Origin: Comamonas flocculans
Lineage (GTDB): Bacteria > Pseudomonadota > Gammaproteobacteria > Burkholderiales > Burkholderiaceae_C
Length of the DNA: 64,000 nucleotides
NCBI RefSeq assembly: GCF_007954405.1
Contig: NZ_CP042344.1
Location: 868,001 to 932,000 of the forward strand
Direction: 5' to 3'
The notes beneath the pieces are model-generated. The model was not told where the DNA came from, searched no databases, and worked only from the letters and a program-made list of their open reading frames with translations. The stretch's first letter is position 1. Each line of letters begins with the position of its first letter. Shown here one piece after another: positions 1 to 9,432 of this stretch. A program made the translations under genes and the position numbers.

Positions 1-685
1 CGGGGCGCAGGCGCGCCGTCAGCTCCAGCCGCTGCTGCTCGCGCCAGCGCGCGATCTCGCCATGGTTGCCACCCAGCAGCACGGGCGGCACCTGCTGGCC
101 ACGCCAGACCTCGGGGCGGGTGTAGTGCGGGCAGTCGAGCAGGCCCTGCAAAGCGGGGCTGAAGCTGTCCTGCACGGCGCTGCGGGCGTCGTGCAGCACG
201 CCCTCCTGCAGGCGCGCCAGCGCGTCGAGCAGCGCCATCGCGGCCACCTCGCCGCCCGAGAGCACGAAGTCGCCCAGGCTGATCTGCTGCTGCACGCAGG
301 CGTCGATGAAGCGCTGGTCCACGCCCTCGTAGCGCCCGCACAGCAAGATGGCGCCCGCGCTGTCCGCCCAGGCCTGCACGCCGGCTTGGTCCAGGCGCCG
401 GCCCGCGGGTGAAAACAGCACGCACGGCGCCTGCGCCCCGGGCGCTTCGGCGCGGTCGGCGCGGATGGCGGCGAGACACCGCGCCAGCGGCTCGGCGAGC
501 ATCACCATGCCGGGCCCGCCGCCAAACGGGCGGTCATCCACCCGGCGGTAATGGCCCTCGGCGTAATCGCGCGGATTCCACAGCCGCACCTGCACCTGCC
601 CCGACACATAGGCGCGGCGCGTGACGCCGCTGGCCAGAAAGGGCGCGAACAGCTCGGGGAACAGCGTGATGAGGTCAAAGCGCAT
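1..685 (-). CDS. trmD: tRNA (guanine-N1)-methyltransferase TrmD, partial
   Basis: TrmD methylates N1 of G37 in tRNAs with a G at position 36, using SAM, which prevents +1 frameshifting. The visible 228 residues start MRFDLITLFPELF, the family's usual N-terminus, and contain the SPOUT-knot region with LLCGRYEGVDQR and SLGDFVLSGGE, which bind SAM. The C-terminus runs off the left edge; roughly 20-30 residues are missing. It is the third gene of the rpsP-rimM-trmD operon, 21 bases after rimM; rplS would be expected beyond the edge. The identification is secure from the sequence and the gene order. Confidence 0.97.
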   Translation of the reverse strand, partial: MRFDLITLFPELFAPFLASGVTRRAYVSGQVQVRLWNPRDYAEGHYRRVDDRPFGGGPGMVMLAEPLARCLAAIRADRAEAPGAQAPCVLFSPAGRRLDQAGVQAWADSAGAILLCGRYEGVDQRFIDACVQQQISLGDFVLSGGEVAAMALLDALARLQEGVLHDARSAVQDSFSPALQGLLDCPHYTRPEVWRGQQVPPVLLGGNHGEIARWREQQRLELTARLRP

Positions 686-706
686 GGGCGGCCCGGGCGC
701 ACCGGC

Positions 707-1282
707 TCAGTAGTCGGCCTGCCAGTCCACGCCGATGCACCCGCCCGGCAGGTCCACGCGATCGACGAAGGCGGAGACGAAGGGAATCAGGCGCTCGCGC
801 GGTTTGCCCTCCTCGTCCGCGTATTCCAGCACCAGCGTGGTCTGCGGCCCCGAGGGCATCAGGCCCTTGACCGTGCCCAGCGCCTGGCCTTCGCGGTTGC
901 GCACCGCCAGGCCGATCAGGTCCACCCAGTAGAACTCGTCATCCGCGGGTGCGGGGAAGGCCGCGCGCGAGACGAACACGCGCGCACCGCGCAGGCCTTC
1001 GGCGGCCGAGCGGTCTGCAATGGCCTCGGCACTGGCGACCAGCGCGTCGCCGTGCACCCGCGCCTCGCGCACCGCCAGGTGCACCGTACCGGTGAAAGGG
1101 CTCTTGGGGCCTTGCGTCGCGGCCTGCAGGAACCAGTCGCGCGTGGCGAGCAGCGCCTCGGGCTCGGGGCTGTGGGCAAACACCTTGAACCAGCCCTTGA
1201 CGCCCCAGGCCTGGCCAATGCGCCCGACCTCGACGGCGTCGTGCGGCAGGGAGGCCGCGGGCAGCAGCGGGGTTTCGTTCAT
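707..1282 (-). CDS. rimM: ribosome maturation factor RimM
   Basis: RimM binds ribosomal protein S19 and assists maturation of the 30S head domain. The 191-residue product has the N-terminal RimM barrel (EVGRIGQAWGVKGWFKVF near residues 17-34) and the C-terminal PRC-barrel region with DDEFYWVDLIGL and a closing FVDRVDLPGG. The open frame extends three codons upstream to a TTG, but the ATG at 1282 is the natural start. It sits between rpsP and trmD as in most proteobacteria. A terminator-like hairpin separates it from rpsP, so RimM is probably made in smaller amounts than S16. Confidence 0.96.
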   Translation of the reverse strand: MNETPLLPAASLPHDAVEVGRIGQAWGVKGWFKVFAHSPEPEALLATRDWFLQAATQGPKSPFTGTVHLAVREARVHGDALVASAEAIADRSAAEGLRGARVFVSRAAFPAPADDEFYWVDLIGLAVRNREGQALGTVKGLMPSGPQTTLVLEYADEEGKPRERLIPFVSAFVDRVDLPGGCIGVDWQADY

Positions 1283-1319
1283 GGGTGGCAATCGCGCAAG
1301 GTGAAGCCGGACGGGCGTG

Positions 1320-1357
1320 AAAACAAAACGGGTCCGTCAGCCCTGCCGACGAACCCG
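1320..1357 (-). terminator. attenuator-like hairpin between rpsP and rimM
   Basis: Read on the minus strand, 1356 to 1330 forms a 12-pair stem (GGGTTCGTCGGC with GCTGACGGACCC) around a three-base loop. Two pairs are G-U wobbles that would be mismatches on the plus strand, so the structure belongs to the rpsP transcript. It is followed by GTTTTGTTT. The U run is interrupted, which fits partial termination that lowers rimM-trmD expression relative to the ribosomal protein. Confidence 0.6.
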
Positions 1358-1385
1358 CTGTGCGTGCTGGCCGCTGAAGCCGTGC

Positions 1386-1637
1386 TCAGGCAGCCTGCTT
1401 GGCGGCTTGCTTGAGCAGGCGCTCCACGGTGGGAGAGGGCTGCGCGCCCACGCCCTTCCAGTAGGTGACGCGGTCTTGCACCACGCGCAGCGTTTCTTCG
1501 CCGCCCTTGGCCGAGGGGTTGTAGAAGCCCAGACGCTCGATGAAGCGGCCATCACGGCGCTCGCGCTTGTTGGCCACGACGATGTTGAAGAACGGACGGC
1601 CCTTGGCACCGCCGCGCGAGAGTCGAATGACGACCAT
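1386..1637 (-). CDS. rpsP: 30S ribosomal protein S16
   Basis: S16 is a small primary-binding protein of the 30S body. The 83-residue product begins [17 protein letters not shown] and has the conserved [12 protein letters not shown] and [14 protein letters not shown] segments. An in-frame extension upstream to 1742 exists, but the start at 1637 is preceded by GAAGGA seven bases away and matches the family's invariant N-terminus. It is the first gene of the rpsP-rimM-trmD operon. A perfect TATAAT lies about 110 bases upstream. Confidence 0.98.
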   Translation of the reverse strand: MVVIRLSRGGAKGRPFFNIVVANKRERRDGRFIERLGFYNPSAKGGEETLRVVQDRVTYWKGVGAQPSPTVERLLKQAAKQAA

Positions 1638-1750
1638 GTTTGTATCCTTCGGGTGGTTGCCGCGTCCCTGCCCATGCCGGGGGCGGCGGATCTTGCGGCG
1701 TTGAGACACGCAACTGGCCACCCGGCCAGCGACACGCAGCAAAGCCCGGC

Positions 1751-1756
1751 ATTATA
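1751..1756 (-). promoter_or_regulatory. -10 element of the rpsP operon
   Basis: The minus strand reads TATAAT exactly here. A weak -35 candidate, TTATTC, lies 18 bases upstream (1775-1780). Transcription would start near 1743 and give a leader of about 105 bases before rpsP. No other good -10 is seen in the 151-base gap, which also holds the start region of the divergent TM2 gene. Confidence 0.5.
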
Positions 1757-1788
1757 GCGGCTGGCCAACTCGGGGAATAATCGCCGCC

Positions 1789-2235
1789 ATGAAAAGCAAG
1801 ACCCTCGCCACCTGGCTGGCATTTCTCGGCGGTCCGCTCGGGCTGCACCGCTTCTATCTGCACGGGCCGGGCGACTGGCTGGGCTGGCTGCTGCCCGTAC
1901 CCACGGCGCTGGGCCTGTTCGGCGTGGAGCGCATCCGCCAGCTCGGCGTGGACGACCAGCTCAGCTGGGTGCTGGTGCCGCTGCTGGGCCTGGTGATCGC
2001 GGCCTGCGCGCTCACCGCCATCGTCTACGGCCTGGCGCCGCAGGAAAAATGGAATGCGCGCCACAACCCCGGCGCGCCGGCCGAACACCCGGCGGGGCGC
2101 ACCTACTGGCTCACGGTATTCGGCGTGGCCGCCGCGCTGCTGGTGGGCGCCGCGGTGCTGATGGCCACGATCGCCTTCGGCTTCGAGCATTTCTGGCAGT
2201 ACCAGATCGAGGAAGCGCGCAAGATCTCGCAATAG
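1789..2235 (+). CDS. TM2 domain-containing membrane protein
   Basis: This is a small integral membrane protein of unknown function. The 148 residues open with a TM2-type unit (LAFLGGPLGLHRFYLHGPGDWLG in outline, residues 8-30: a glycine-rich turn plus LHRFYL), followed by hydrophobic segments near 30-46, 62-82 and 103-127. The C-terminus is soluble and charged. It stands alone, divergent from rpsP and convergent with the phosphate transporter. No Shine-Dalgarno sequence is visible; an AATAAT lies only seven bases before the ATG. The domain is widespread but its role is not established. Confidence 0.8.
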   Translation: MKSKTLATWLAFLGGPLGLHRFYLHGPGDWLGWLLPVPTALGLFGVERIRQLGVDDQLSWVLVPLLGLVIAACALTAIVYGLAPQEKWNARHNPGAPAEHPAGRTYWLTVFGVAAALLVGAAVLMATIAFGFEHFWQYQIEEARKISQ

Positions 2236-2274
2236 GCGCCGCGCGCGCAGTCCGCGTCGCCGGTGCACACTGGC

Positions 2275-2325
2275 CGAAAACGCCTCCAGCCTTTGCTGTA
2301 CAAGCGCTGGCAGCTATCTTTTTGG
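2275..2325 (+). repeat. dispersed palindromic repeat, copy A
   Basis: This copy of a family seen seven times in the window lies in the 97-base gap between the convergent TM2 gene and pit. It has the A-rich lead, a degenerate first arm, the second arm CAAGCGCT, then GGCAGCTAT and a T-rich end. It could act as a bidirectional transcript end, although the stem is imperfect. Confidence 0.7.
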
Positions 2326-2332
2326 GTGTTTT

Positions 2333-3343
2333 TCAGTAGAGCTGCAGACTGATGAGATAGGCCACGCCGGCGACGAAGGCGCTGGCCGGAATCGTCAGGA
2401 TCCAGGCCCAGACGATGTTGCCCGCCACGCCCCAGCGCACCGCGCTGGCGCGCTGGGTCGAGCCGACGCCGACGATGGCGCCGGTGATGGTGTGCGTGGT
2501 CGACACCGGTATGCCCAGCCATGTCGCGAGGAACAGCGACATCGCGCCGCCGGTCTCGGCGCAAAAGCCCCCCACGGGCTTGAGCTTGGTGATCTTCTGC
2601 CCCATGGTCTTGACGATGCGCCAGCCGCCGAACATGGTGCCCAGCCCCATCGCCGAATAGCAGGCGCCGATGACCCACAGCGGCGGCTCGGCGTCCGAGG
2701 CCGAGGCGTAGCCGGTGGCAATCAAGAGCAGCCAGACGATGCCTATGGTCTTTTGCGCGTCGTTGCCGCCGTGCCCCAGGCTGTAGGCGCCGGCCGAGAC
2801 CAGCTGCAGGCGCCGAAACCACCGGTCCACCCGCTGCGGGCGCACGCGCCTGAGCAGCCAGGCCATGAGCACCATCATCATGGAGCCCAGCGCAAAGCCC
2901 AGCAGCGGCGAGACGAAGATGAACACCACGATCTTGAAGATGCCGCTGGCCACCAGCGCCTCGGCCCCGGTCTTGGCGATCACCGCGCCGACGATGCCGC
3001 CGATCAGCGCATGCGATGAGCTGCTGGGTATGCCGTAGTACCAGGTGATGACGTTCCAGGTGATGGCGCCCACCAGCGCGCCGAAGACCACGTGCGTGTC
3101 CACCACGTGGATGTCCACGATGCCCTTGCCTATGGTGGCCGCCACGCTCAGGTGGAAGACGAAGACCGCCACCACGTTGAAGAAGGCGGCGAACAGCACC
3201 GCCTGCGTGGGCTTGAGCACGCCGGTGGAGACCACGGTGGCGATCGAGTTGGCCGCATCGTGAAAGCCGTTCATGAAGTCGAAGGCGATGGCCAGCGCCA
3301 CCAGCAGGGTCACGACCCACAGGGCGGTCTGTACGGTATCCAT
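2333..3343 (-). CDS. inorganic phosphate transporter, Pit family
   Basis: Pit proteins are low-affinity phosphate (metal-phosphate)/proton symporters of the inner membrane. The 336-residue product shows the two signature repeats of the family: AFDFMNGFHDAANSIATVV near residues 20-38 and a C-terminal SLFLATWLGIPVSTTHTITG block, plus GHGGNDAQKTIG in the middle. About ten hydrophobic segments are visible. It is shorter than E. coli PitA (about 499 aa), as is usual for forms paired with DUF47. It follows the DUF47 gene by 40 bases on the same strand, so the two are almost certainly co-transcribed. Confidence 0.93.
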   Translation of the reverse strand: MDTVQTALWVVTLLVALAIAFDFMNGFHDAANSIATVVSTGVLKPTQAVLFAAFFNVVAVFVFHLSVAATIGKGIVDIHVVDTHVVFGALVGAITWNVITWYYGIPSSSSHALIGGIVGAVIAKTGAEALVASGIFKIVVFIFVSPLLGFALGSMMMVLMAWLLRRVRPQRVDRWFRRLQLVSAGAYSLGHGGNDAQKTIGIVWLLLIATGYASASDAEPPLWVIGACYSAMGLGTMFGGWRIVKTMGQKITKLKPVGGFCAETGGAMSLFLATWLGIPVSTTHTITGAIVGVGSTQRASAVRWGVAGNIVWAWILTIPASAFVAGVAYLISLQLY

Positions 3344-3383
3344 GTGCGCTTTGCGAAGAGGGCCAGAAGGCGGGAGGAAGGGT

Positions 3384-4031
3384 TCAGGAGTTTTCGAGGA
3401 TCACGCCCTCGATGTGGTTGGCCACATCCTCGCACTTGTCGGTGACGCTCTCCAGCAGTTCGTAGATTTCCTTGAGCTTGATGATCTCGCGCGCGTCCAC
3501 CGCGTCGCGAAACAGCTTGCTCATGGCACTGCGCAGCACCCGGTCGGCATCGCCCTCCAGGCGGTCGATCTCCTCGCACAGCTTGAGCGCCTGCTCGGTC
3601 ACCGCCGGGTCGGCGATGCGGCCCAGCTTTTGCACCGCCTCCTGCACCAGCGCACAGCACTTGGCGCTGAGGTCCGACAGCAGCACCACCTCTTCGGTCA
3701 CATGCTGCAGGTCGTACAGGGCCATGGCCTCGGCGGTGTCCTGCAGCAGGTCGGCCACGTCGTCCATGCTGTTGATGAGCAGGTGGATCTGCTCGCGGTC
3801 GATCGGCGTGATGAAGGTGCGGTGCAGCGCGCGATTGACCTCGTGCGTGACGCGGTCGGCGGCGCGCTCGGCGTCGTCCACCTCGTGCTGGTACTTCTCG
3901 CGCATGCGCGGATCGGCGTAGTTGGCCACCAGCGCCGAAAAGGCATTGGAGGCATCGACGATGCAATGGGCATGCTGGTTGAACATCTCAAAAAAATTGC
4001 CCTCGCGGGGCAATAATTTTCCGAACAGCAT
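3384..4031 (-). CDS. DUF47 family protein (PhoU-like), Pit partner
   Basis: This is a cytoplasmic all-helical protein of the DUF47/PhoU-related family, often encoded next to Pit transporters and thought to regulate them. The 215 residues begin MLFGKLLPREGNFFEMFNQHA, typical of the family, and continue with long amphipathic helices rich in E and D (for example DAERAADRVTHEVNRALHRT) that resemble the PhoU metal-binding helices. The start at 4031 is preceded by AGGAG; an upstream in-frame Met at 4073 lacks such a site. The regulatory role is inferred from context. Confidence 0.9.
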   Translation of the reverse strand: MLFGKLLPREGNFFEMFNQHAHCIVDASNAFSALVANYADPRMREKYQHEVDDAERAADRVTHEVNRALHRTFITPIDREQIHLLINSMDDVADLLQDTAEAMALYDLQHVTEEVVLLSDLSAKCCALVQEAVQKLGRIADPAVTEQALKLCEEIDRLEGDADRVLRSAMSKLFRDAVDAREIIKLKEIYELLESVTDKCEDVANHIEGVILENS

Positions 4032-4205
4032 GCACGCTCCTGGTGGGATCAAGTGGACGGCCGCGCGGACCACGCCGATCGCGTGGTGCGGGCAGTGACG
4101 GCGGCGATTTTACCCACCGCAACCCCGTATTCGCCCGAACTGTTCACAAACAGGCAAATCTCCTATAAGAGGCGGGTTTGACTCCACGGCGCCCCGCCAC
4201 CCTCC

Positions 4206-5462
4206 ATGCAAGGCTTGCCCAACGCCTCCAGCGCGCCCCGCCCCGACACGCCGCTGACCGGGCTGGTGCTGACCGGCGGCGGCGCCCGCGCGGCCTACCA
4301 GGTGGGCGTGCTGCAGGGCATCTCCGAGCTGCGCCGGCTGTGCGAGCCGGGCGCGCGCGGCAACCCCTTTCCCGTCATGGCCGGCACCTCGGCCGGGGCG
4401 ATCAATGCCGCCGCGCTGGCCTGCGGGGCCGACCAGTTCGACCGCGCGGTGCGGCGCGTGGCGCGCGTCTGGAGCCACTTTCACACCCACCACATCTACC
4501 GCTCGGACTCCATCAGCATGCTGCGCAGCGGCGCCAGCTGGCTCACGCTGCTCTCGCTGGGCTGGATGCTCGCGCGCTGGAAGCGCATGCGCCCGCGCTC
4601 GCTGCTGGACAACGCGCCGCTGGCCCAGCTGCTGCAGCAGCTGGTGCCGCTGGTGCGCCTGCCGCTGCTGATGCGCCAGGGGCACATGCATGCGCTGGCC
4701 ATCACCGCCTCCAGCTACAGCTCGGGCGAGCACATCACCTTCTTCGAGGCGGGCGACCGGCTGGTGCCCTGGGCGCGCTCGCAGCGGCGCTCGGTGCGCG
4801 ACGAGATCCGCCACGAGCACCTGCTGGCGTCCTCGGCCATACCCTTCATCTTTCCGGCGCAGGGCATAGAGATCGACGGCGCGACCGAATACTTCGGCGA
4901 CGGCTCCATGCGCCAGTCCGCGCCCATCGCGCCGGCCATCCACCTCGGGGCCGAACGCATCCTGGTGGTGGGCGCGGGGCGCATGCACGAGTCGGGGCGC
5001 GACCCCACGGCCGCGCCGTCTTCGGGCTATCCCTCGCTCGCGCAGGTGGCGGGGCATGCGCTGTCCAACATCTTCCTGGACGCGCTGTGGGTGGACGTGG
5101 AGCGCATGCAGCGCATCAACAAGACGCTGGCGCTGATCCCGCCGCACCTGCGCGCCAGCAGCGTGCTGCGTCCGATGCAGCTGCTGGTGATCGCGCCCTC
5201 GCAGCGCCTCGATGCCGTGGCCGCGCGCCACGTGCAGTGCCTGCCGGTGGCACTGCGCACGCTGCTGGGCAGCATAGGCGTGTCTTCGCAGCGGGACGAG
5301 ATCCGCAGCGCGGCGCTGGCCAGCTACCTGCTGTTCGAAGAGAGCTACACGCGCGAGCTGATGGCGCTGGGCCGCGCCGACGTGGCCGCGCGCCGCGACG
5401 AGGTGCTGGCCTTCTTCGGCTGGACCCTGCCCGCGCAGACCCCGCAGGAGGCCCATGCCTGA
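4206..5462 (+). CDS. patatin-like phospholipase family protein
   Basis: This is a probable lipid acyl hydrolase. The 418-residue product carries the patatin features in order: the oxyanion-hole stretch GGGARA at 24-29, the nucleophile elbow GTSAG with Ser62, and the dyad aspartate in DGS at Asp232. The sixth position of the oxyanion motif is Ala where Gly is commonest. No signal peptide is evident, so it is likely cytoplasmic or membrane-associated. Its last codons overlap the diguanylate cyclase start by eight bases, which suggests coupled translation. The substrate cannot be read from the sequence. Confidence 0.9.
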   Translation: MQGLPNASSAPRPDTPLTGLVLTGGGARAAYQVGVLQGISELRRLCEPGARGNPFPVMAGTSAGAINAAALACGADQFDRAVRRVARVWSHFHTHHIYRSDSISMLRSGASWLTLLSLGWMLARWKRMRPRSLLDNAPLAQLLQQLVPLVRLPLLMRQGHMHALAITASSYSSGEHITFFEAGDRLVPWARSQRRSVRDEIRHEHLLASSAIPFIFPAQGIEIDGATEYFGDGSMRQSAPIAPAIHLGAERILVVGAGRMHESGRDPTAAPSSGYPSLAQVAGHALSNIFLDALWVDVERMQRINKTLALIPPHLRASSVLRPMQLLVIAPSQRLDAVAARHVQCLPVALRTLLGSIGVSSQRDEIRSAALASYLLFEESYTRELMALGRADVAARRDEVLAFFGWTLPAQTPQEAHA

Positions 5463-7233
5463 GCGCCAGCGCCCGCCAGCCGCACCCGCGCACGGGACGC
5501 CCCCGACGGCGCGTCCGCGCCAGCGCACGCTGCGCCTGTCGCTCATCCTGCCCTTCGTCAGCCTGATCGCGCTGCTCACCGGGGGCCTGGGGGTCATGTG
5601 GTACTGGTCGGGTTCGCGCACCGCGACCGACCTCTCGCGCCACCTCATGCAGGAGATGGTCGAGCGCATGGTGCAGGCCGTGGGCGCGCACCTGCACAAC
5701 TCGGGCGCCATGCTGCAGGCGGTCTACCCCGAAGGACTGGCGGCCGGCCCCGACATCCGCGAGGACCTGGCCAGCCTGCGCACCCGGCTGTGGGCCGCCA
5801 CGTCGCTCAGCGGGCGCATGGGCGACTACGTGCACTACGGCAACGTGGCGGGGCAGAACATCGGGCTGCTGCGCCTGACGCCGACGCAGGCCGAACTGCG
5901 CATGAAGACGCGCGCGCAGGAGCCGCGCACCTACTACCGGCTGGACGGCATTGACGCCCGAGCGCGCGCGGTATCCACCGAGGCGACGGTGTTCGACCCG
6001 CGCACCCGGCCCTGGTTCAAGGCCGCCCGGCAGGCCGCCACCGACGTCTGGACGCCGGTCTACATCGACTTCAACGCGCGCGACCTGGTGATGACGCGCG
6101 CGCGCCGCGTGCCCGGCCCCGACGGCCAGGCCCAGGGCGTGGTGGCCACCGACCTGTTCCTGAATGCGCTGCAGCGCTTCGTCGACGAGCTGCCCATGGT
6201 GCCCGGCGGCCAGGCCATGCTGCTGGAGCCCGACGGCGCCGTGATCGCGATTTCCGGCGCGGCCAACATGCGCCCCGGCAGCGACGGGCGGCCCGAACGT
6301 GTGCACGCCGCGGGCAGCGCCAATACCCTGCTCAGGGAAAGCCATGCGGCTCTGCGCGACGCCGTCAGCCAAGGCGCTGCAGGCCGGCGCGCGAACCTGG
6401 TGATCGAGGCCGGCGGCGACAAGGTGCAGGTGGCCTGGCAGCGCATCACCGACTCGGCCGGGCTGAACTGGCTGGCCGTGGTGGCGCTGCCGCACAAGGA
6501 TATGCTCGCCGGCGTGCGCCGCGACCTGTTGCTGCTGGGCGCGCTCGGCCTGCTGGTGCTGGGCTTTGCGCTGGCCATAGGCCTGCACATCTTCGGCGGC
6601 GTGGCCCGGGACATGCGCACCCTCACCCACGCGATGCGCCGCATGGGCGCGGGCGACATGGATGCGCCCATACGGCTGCAGCGCGGCGACGAGATCGGCG
6701 AGCTGGCGCGCAACTTCCGCGCCATGCGCCAGAGCCTGTTCACGGACCCGCTCACCGGCGTGAGCAACCGCGGCGCACTCAACCACCTGCTGGCCAGGCT
6801 GACGCAGGAAAGCGCGGTCGACGGGCAGCTGGTGCCGTTCGCGCTGGTGTTCATCGACCTCAACCGCTTCAAGCCGCTCAACGACCGCTGGGGGCACGAC
6901 AACGGCGACCGGGCGCTGCGCGAGATTGCCCAGCGCCTGCGCGCGCAGCTGCGCGCGGGCGACGCGCTCGCGCGCCTGGGGGGCGACGAGTTCGTCGTCG
7001 TCGCCCAGGGCGTGGGCGACGACGACCAGGCGCTTCAGCTGATGGAGGCGCTGCGCCTGGCCATCGGCGCGCCGCTGCGCACGCTCAAGGGCGAGGCCGC
7101 GGGCCGGACGCTGAGCGTGGGCGCCGCCATAGGCCATGCGCTGTTTCCGCGCGACGGTGAGAACCCGAGCGACCTGCTGCGCTGCGCCGACGAAGCGATG
7201 TACCGCGACAAGCCCGTGGACGAAGAGCGCTGA
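5455..7233 (+). CDS. membrane diguanylate cyclase with Cache-like sensor, HAMP and GGDEF
   Basis: The 592-residue protein should make cyclic di-GMP in response to a periplasmic signal. After a proline- and arginine-rich N-terminus comes a membrane helix (about 29-50), then a roughly 300-residue periplasmic region of dCache type ([21 protein letters not shown]), a second helix (about 358-378), a HAMP domain (about 382-430) and a GGDEF domain. The active-site GGDEF is intact at 509-513. An inhibitory RxxD site, RAGD at 500-503, sits five residues before it, so product feedback is expected. No EAL domain is present. It overlaps the lipase gene by eight bases. Confidence 0.93.
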   Translation: MPERQRPPAAPAHGTPPTARPRQRTLRLSLILPFVSLIALLTGGLGVMWYWSGSRTATDLSRHLMQEMVERMVQAVGAHLHNSGAMLQAVYPEGLAAGPDIREDLASLRTRLWAATSLSGRMGDYVHYGNVAGQNIGLLRLTPTQAELRMKTRAQEPRTYYRLDGIDARARAVSTEATVFDPRTRPWFKAARQAATDVWTPVYIDFNARDLVMTRARRVPGPDGQAQGVVATDLFLNALQRFVDELPMVPGGQAMLLEPDGAVIAISGAANMRPGSDGRPERVHAAGSANTLLRESHAALRDAVSQGAAGRRANLVIEAGGDKVQVAWQRITDSAGLNWLAVVALPHKDMLAGVRRDLLLLGALGLLVLGFALAIGLHIFGGVARDMRTLTHAMRRMGAGDMDAPIRLQRGDEIGELARNFRAMRQSLFTDPLTGVSNRGALNHLLARLTQESAVDGQLVPFALVFIDLNRFKPLNDRWGHDNGDRALREIAQRLRAQLRAGDALARLGGDEFVVVAQGVGDDDQALQLMEALRLAIGAPLRTLKGEAAGRTLSVGAAIGHALFPRDGENPSDLLRCADEAMYRDKPVDEER

Positions 7234-7252
7234 GGCCGCGCCGGGCCCTTTC

Positions 7253-7258
7253 TACAAT
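7253..7258 (+). promoter_or_regulatory. putative -10 element of metG
   Basis: TACAAT lies 30 bases before the metG start and just after the end of the diguanylate cyclase gene, where a housekeeping promoter is expected. No convincing -35 is visible 17 bases upstream, so the call rests on the hexamer and its position. Confidence 0.4.
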
Positions 7259-7288
7259 GCCCGGTTTTGCCCTGCCCCTTCCTCAGCC

Positions 7289-9355
7289 ATGTCCGCGCGC
7301 AAGATCTTCGTCACCACCGCCCTGCCGTACGCCAACGGCAGGTTCCACATCGGCCACATCATGGAATACATCCAGGCCGACACTTGGGTGCGGGCGCAGC
7401 GCATGATGGGGGCAGAGGTCAACTTCGTCGGCGCCGACGATGCGCACGGCGCGCCCATCATGATCGCCGCCGAAAAGGCCGGCAAGACGCCGCAGCAGTT
7501 CGTCGCCGAGATTGCCGCCGGGCGCAAGGAATACCTGGACGGCTTTCACATCGCGTTTGACAACTGGCACAGCACCGACGCGCCGGAAAACCACGAACTG
7601 GCGCAGCAGATCTACCTCGATCTGAAACAGGCCGGCCTGATCGAAACCCGCACCATCGAGCAGTTCTACGACCCTGAAAAGGGCATGTTCCTGCCCGACC
7701 GCTTCATCAAGGGCGAGTGCCCACGCTGCCACGCCAGGGACCAGTACGGCGACAACTGCGAGGTCTGCGGCGCGGTCTATGCGCCCACCGAACTGATCCA
7801 TCCCTATTCGGCGCTCTCGGGCGCCAAGCCCGAGCTGAAGACCTCGGAGCATTTCTTCTTCAAGCTGTCCGACCCGCGCTGCGTGGAATTCCTGAAAGAG
7901 TGGACGCAAAACGGCCAGCACGTGCAGCCCGAAGTGGCCGCCAAGGTCAAGGAGTGGTTCGGCACGCGCACCAACCCCGACGGCTCCACCAGCACGGGGC
8001 TGGACGACTGGGATATCTCGCGCGACGCGCCCTACTTCGGCATCGAGATTCCCGACGCGCCGGGCAAGTATTTCTACGTCTGGCTCGATGCGCCCATCGG
8101 CTACCTGGCATCGCTCAAGAACCTGCTGGACCGGCGCGGCGAGGACTACGAGGCCTACATGGCCGACCCCATGCTTGAGCAGTACCACTTCATCGGCAAG
8201 GACATCATCACCTTCCACACCCTGTTCTGGCCCGCCACGCTTCATTTTTCAGGCCGCAAGACGCCGACCAAGATCTGCGTGCACGGCTTCATGACGGTGA
8301 ACAACGGCGAGAAGATGAGCAAGAGCCGCGGCACGGGGCTCGATCCGCTCAAGTACCTGGCGCTGGGCATGAACCCCGAGTGGCTGCGCTACTACCTGGG
8401 CGCCAAGCTCAACGGCAGGAATGAAGACATCGACTTCAACCCCGATGACTTCATGGCGCGCGTCAACGCCGACCTGGTGGGCAAGTACGTCAACATCGCC
8501 TCGCGCGCCGCCGGCTTCATCGCCAAGCGCTTTGGCGGACGGCTGGGCCAGCCGGGCAGCGACGGCGAGGCGCTGCTGGCCGAGCTGCGCGCGCACCGCC
8601 CGGCCATCGTGCAAGCCTACGAAGAGCGCGACACCGCCCGCGCCGCGCGCGACATCATGCTGCTGTGCGACAAGGTCAACAGCTATGTGGACGCCAACAA
8701 GCCCTGGGAGCTGGCCAAGAAGGAAGGTATGGAGCAGCGCCTGCACGAGGTCTGCAGCACCTGCATCGAGGCCTTCCGTCTGCTGACGATCTACCTCAAG
8801 CCCATGCTGCCGCACACCGCGCAGCAGGTCGAAGCCTTTCTGAAGGTGGCGCCGCTTGCGTTCGACGATGCGCAAACCCTGCTGGGCACCGGCCAGGCCA
8901 TAGGCCAGTACCAGCACCTGATGCAGCGCGTGACCACCGAGCAGCTCGATGCGCTGTTCGCGCTGCCCGAGCCAGTGGAAGAAAAAGTGCTGCCCGGCGG
9001 CGAAGCCATCGCCCCCGAGATCAAGATCGACGACTTCGCGAAGGTCGATTTGCGCATCGCCAAAATCGTCGAATGCAAGGCGGTGGAAGGTTCGACCAAG
9101 CTGCTGCAACTCACGCTGGACGCGGGCGAGGGGCGGCTGCGCAAGGTGTTCTCGGGCATCTCCAGCATGTACCAGCCCGAGCAGCTGCAGGGCAAGCTCA
9201 CCGTGCTGGTGGCCAACCTGGCGCCGCGCAAGATGAAGTTCGGCGTGTCTGAAGGCATGGTGCTGGCGGCCAGCCACGCCGACGAGAAGGCGCACCCCGG
9301 CATCTATGTGCTCGAGCCTTTCCCCGGCGCGCAGCCCGGCATGCGGATTCACTGA
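7289..9355 (+). CDS. metG: methionine-tRNA ligase
   Basis: MetG charges initiator and elongator tRNA-Met. The 688-residue product is the long dimeric form: a Rossmann catalytic core starting [19 protein letters not shown] (the HIGH signature), a zinc-knuckle insertion with CPRC and CEVC pairs near 145-162, the KMSKS loop, an anticodon-binding helical domain, and a C-terminal Trbp111-like tRNA-binding domain ([15 protein letters not shown] onward). The open frame continues upstream inside the preceding gene, but the ATG at 7289 gives the standard N-terminus. It appears to be transcribed separately from the genes before it. Confidence 0.98.
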   Translation: MSARKIFVTTALPYANGRFHIGHIMEYIQADTWVRAQRMMGAEVNFVGADDAHGAPIMIAAEKAGKTPQQFVAEIAAGRKEYLDGFHIAFDNWHSTDAPENHELAQQIYLDLKQAGLIETRTIEQFYDPEKGMFLPDRFIKGECPRCHARDQYGDNCEVCGAVYAPTELIHPYSALSGAKPELKTSEHFFFKLSDPRCVEFLKEWTQNGQHVQPEVAAKVKEWFGTRTNPDGSTSTGLDDWDISRDAPYFGIEIPDAPGKYFYVWLDAPIGYLASLKNLLDRRGEDYEAYMADPMLEQYHFIGKDIITFHTLFWPATLHFSGRKTPTKICVHGFMTVNNGEKMSKSRGTGLDPLKYLALGMNPEWLRYYLGAKLNGRNEDIDFNPDDFMARVNADLVGKYVNIASRAAGFIAKRFGGRLGQPGSDGEALLAELRAHRPAIVQAYEERDTARAARDIMLLCDKVNSYVDANKPWELAKKEGMEQRLHEVCSTCIEAFRLLTIYLKPMLPHTAQQVEAFLKVAPLAFDDAQTLLGTGQAIGQYQHLMQRVTTEQLDALFALPEPVEEKVLPGGEAIAPEIKIDDFAKVDLRIAKIVECKAVEGSTKLLQLTLDAGEGRLRKVFSGISSMYQPEQLQGKLTVLVANLAPRKMKFGVSEGMVLAASHADEKAHPGIYVLEPFPGAQPGMRIH

Positions 9356-9410
9356 TTTGATAGCTGCCAGCGCTTGCCCATCAAGCGTTTGAGCCGTATT
9401 TCTTTCAAAT
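9356..9410 (-). repeat. dispersed palindromic repeat, copy B
   Basis: This copy starts immediately after the metG stop codon and is inverted relative to most others. On the minus strand it reads CGGCTCAAACGCTTG, a short loop, CAAGCGCTGGCAGCTAT, then TCAAAT. The arms ACGCTTG and CAAGCGCT pair well, so it may also serve as the metG transcript end. Confidence 0.75.
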
Positions 9411-9432
9411 ATTGGAACCTGCCGAAACACCC

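Noticed and set aside
5116..7137. 673-codon open frame antisense to the lipase and diguanylate cyclase
   Set aside because: No domain or ribosome site; both sense genes carry intact catalytic motifs.
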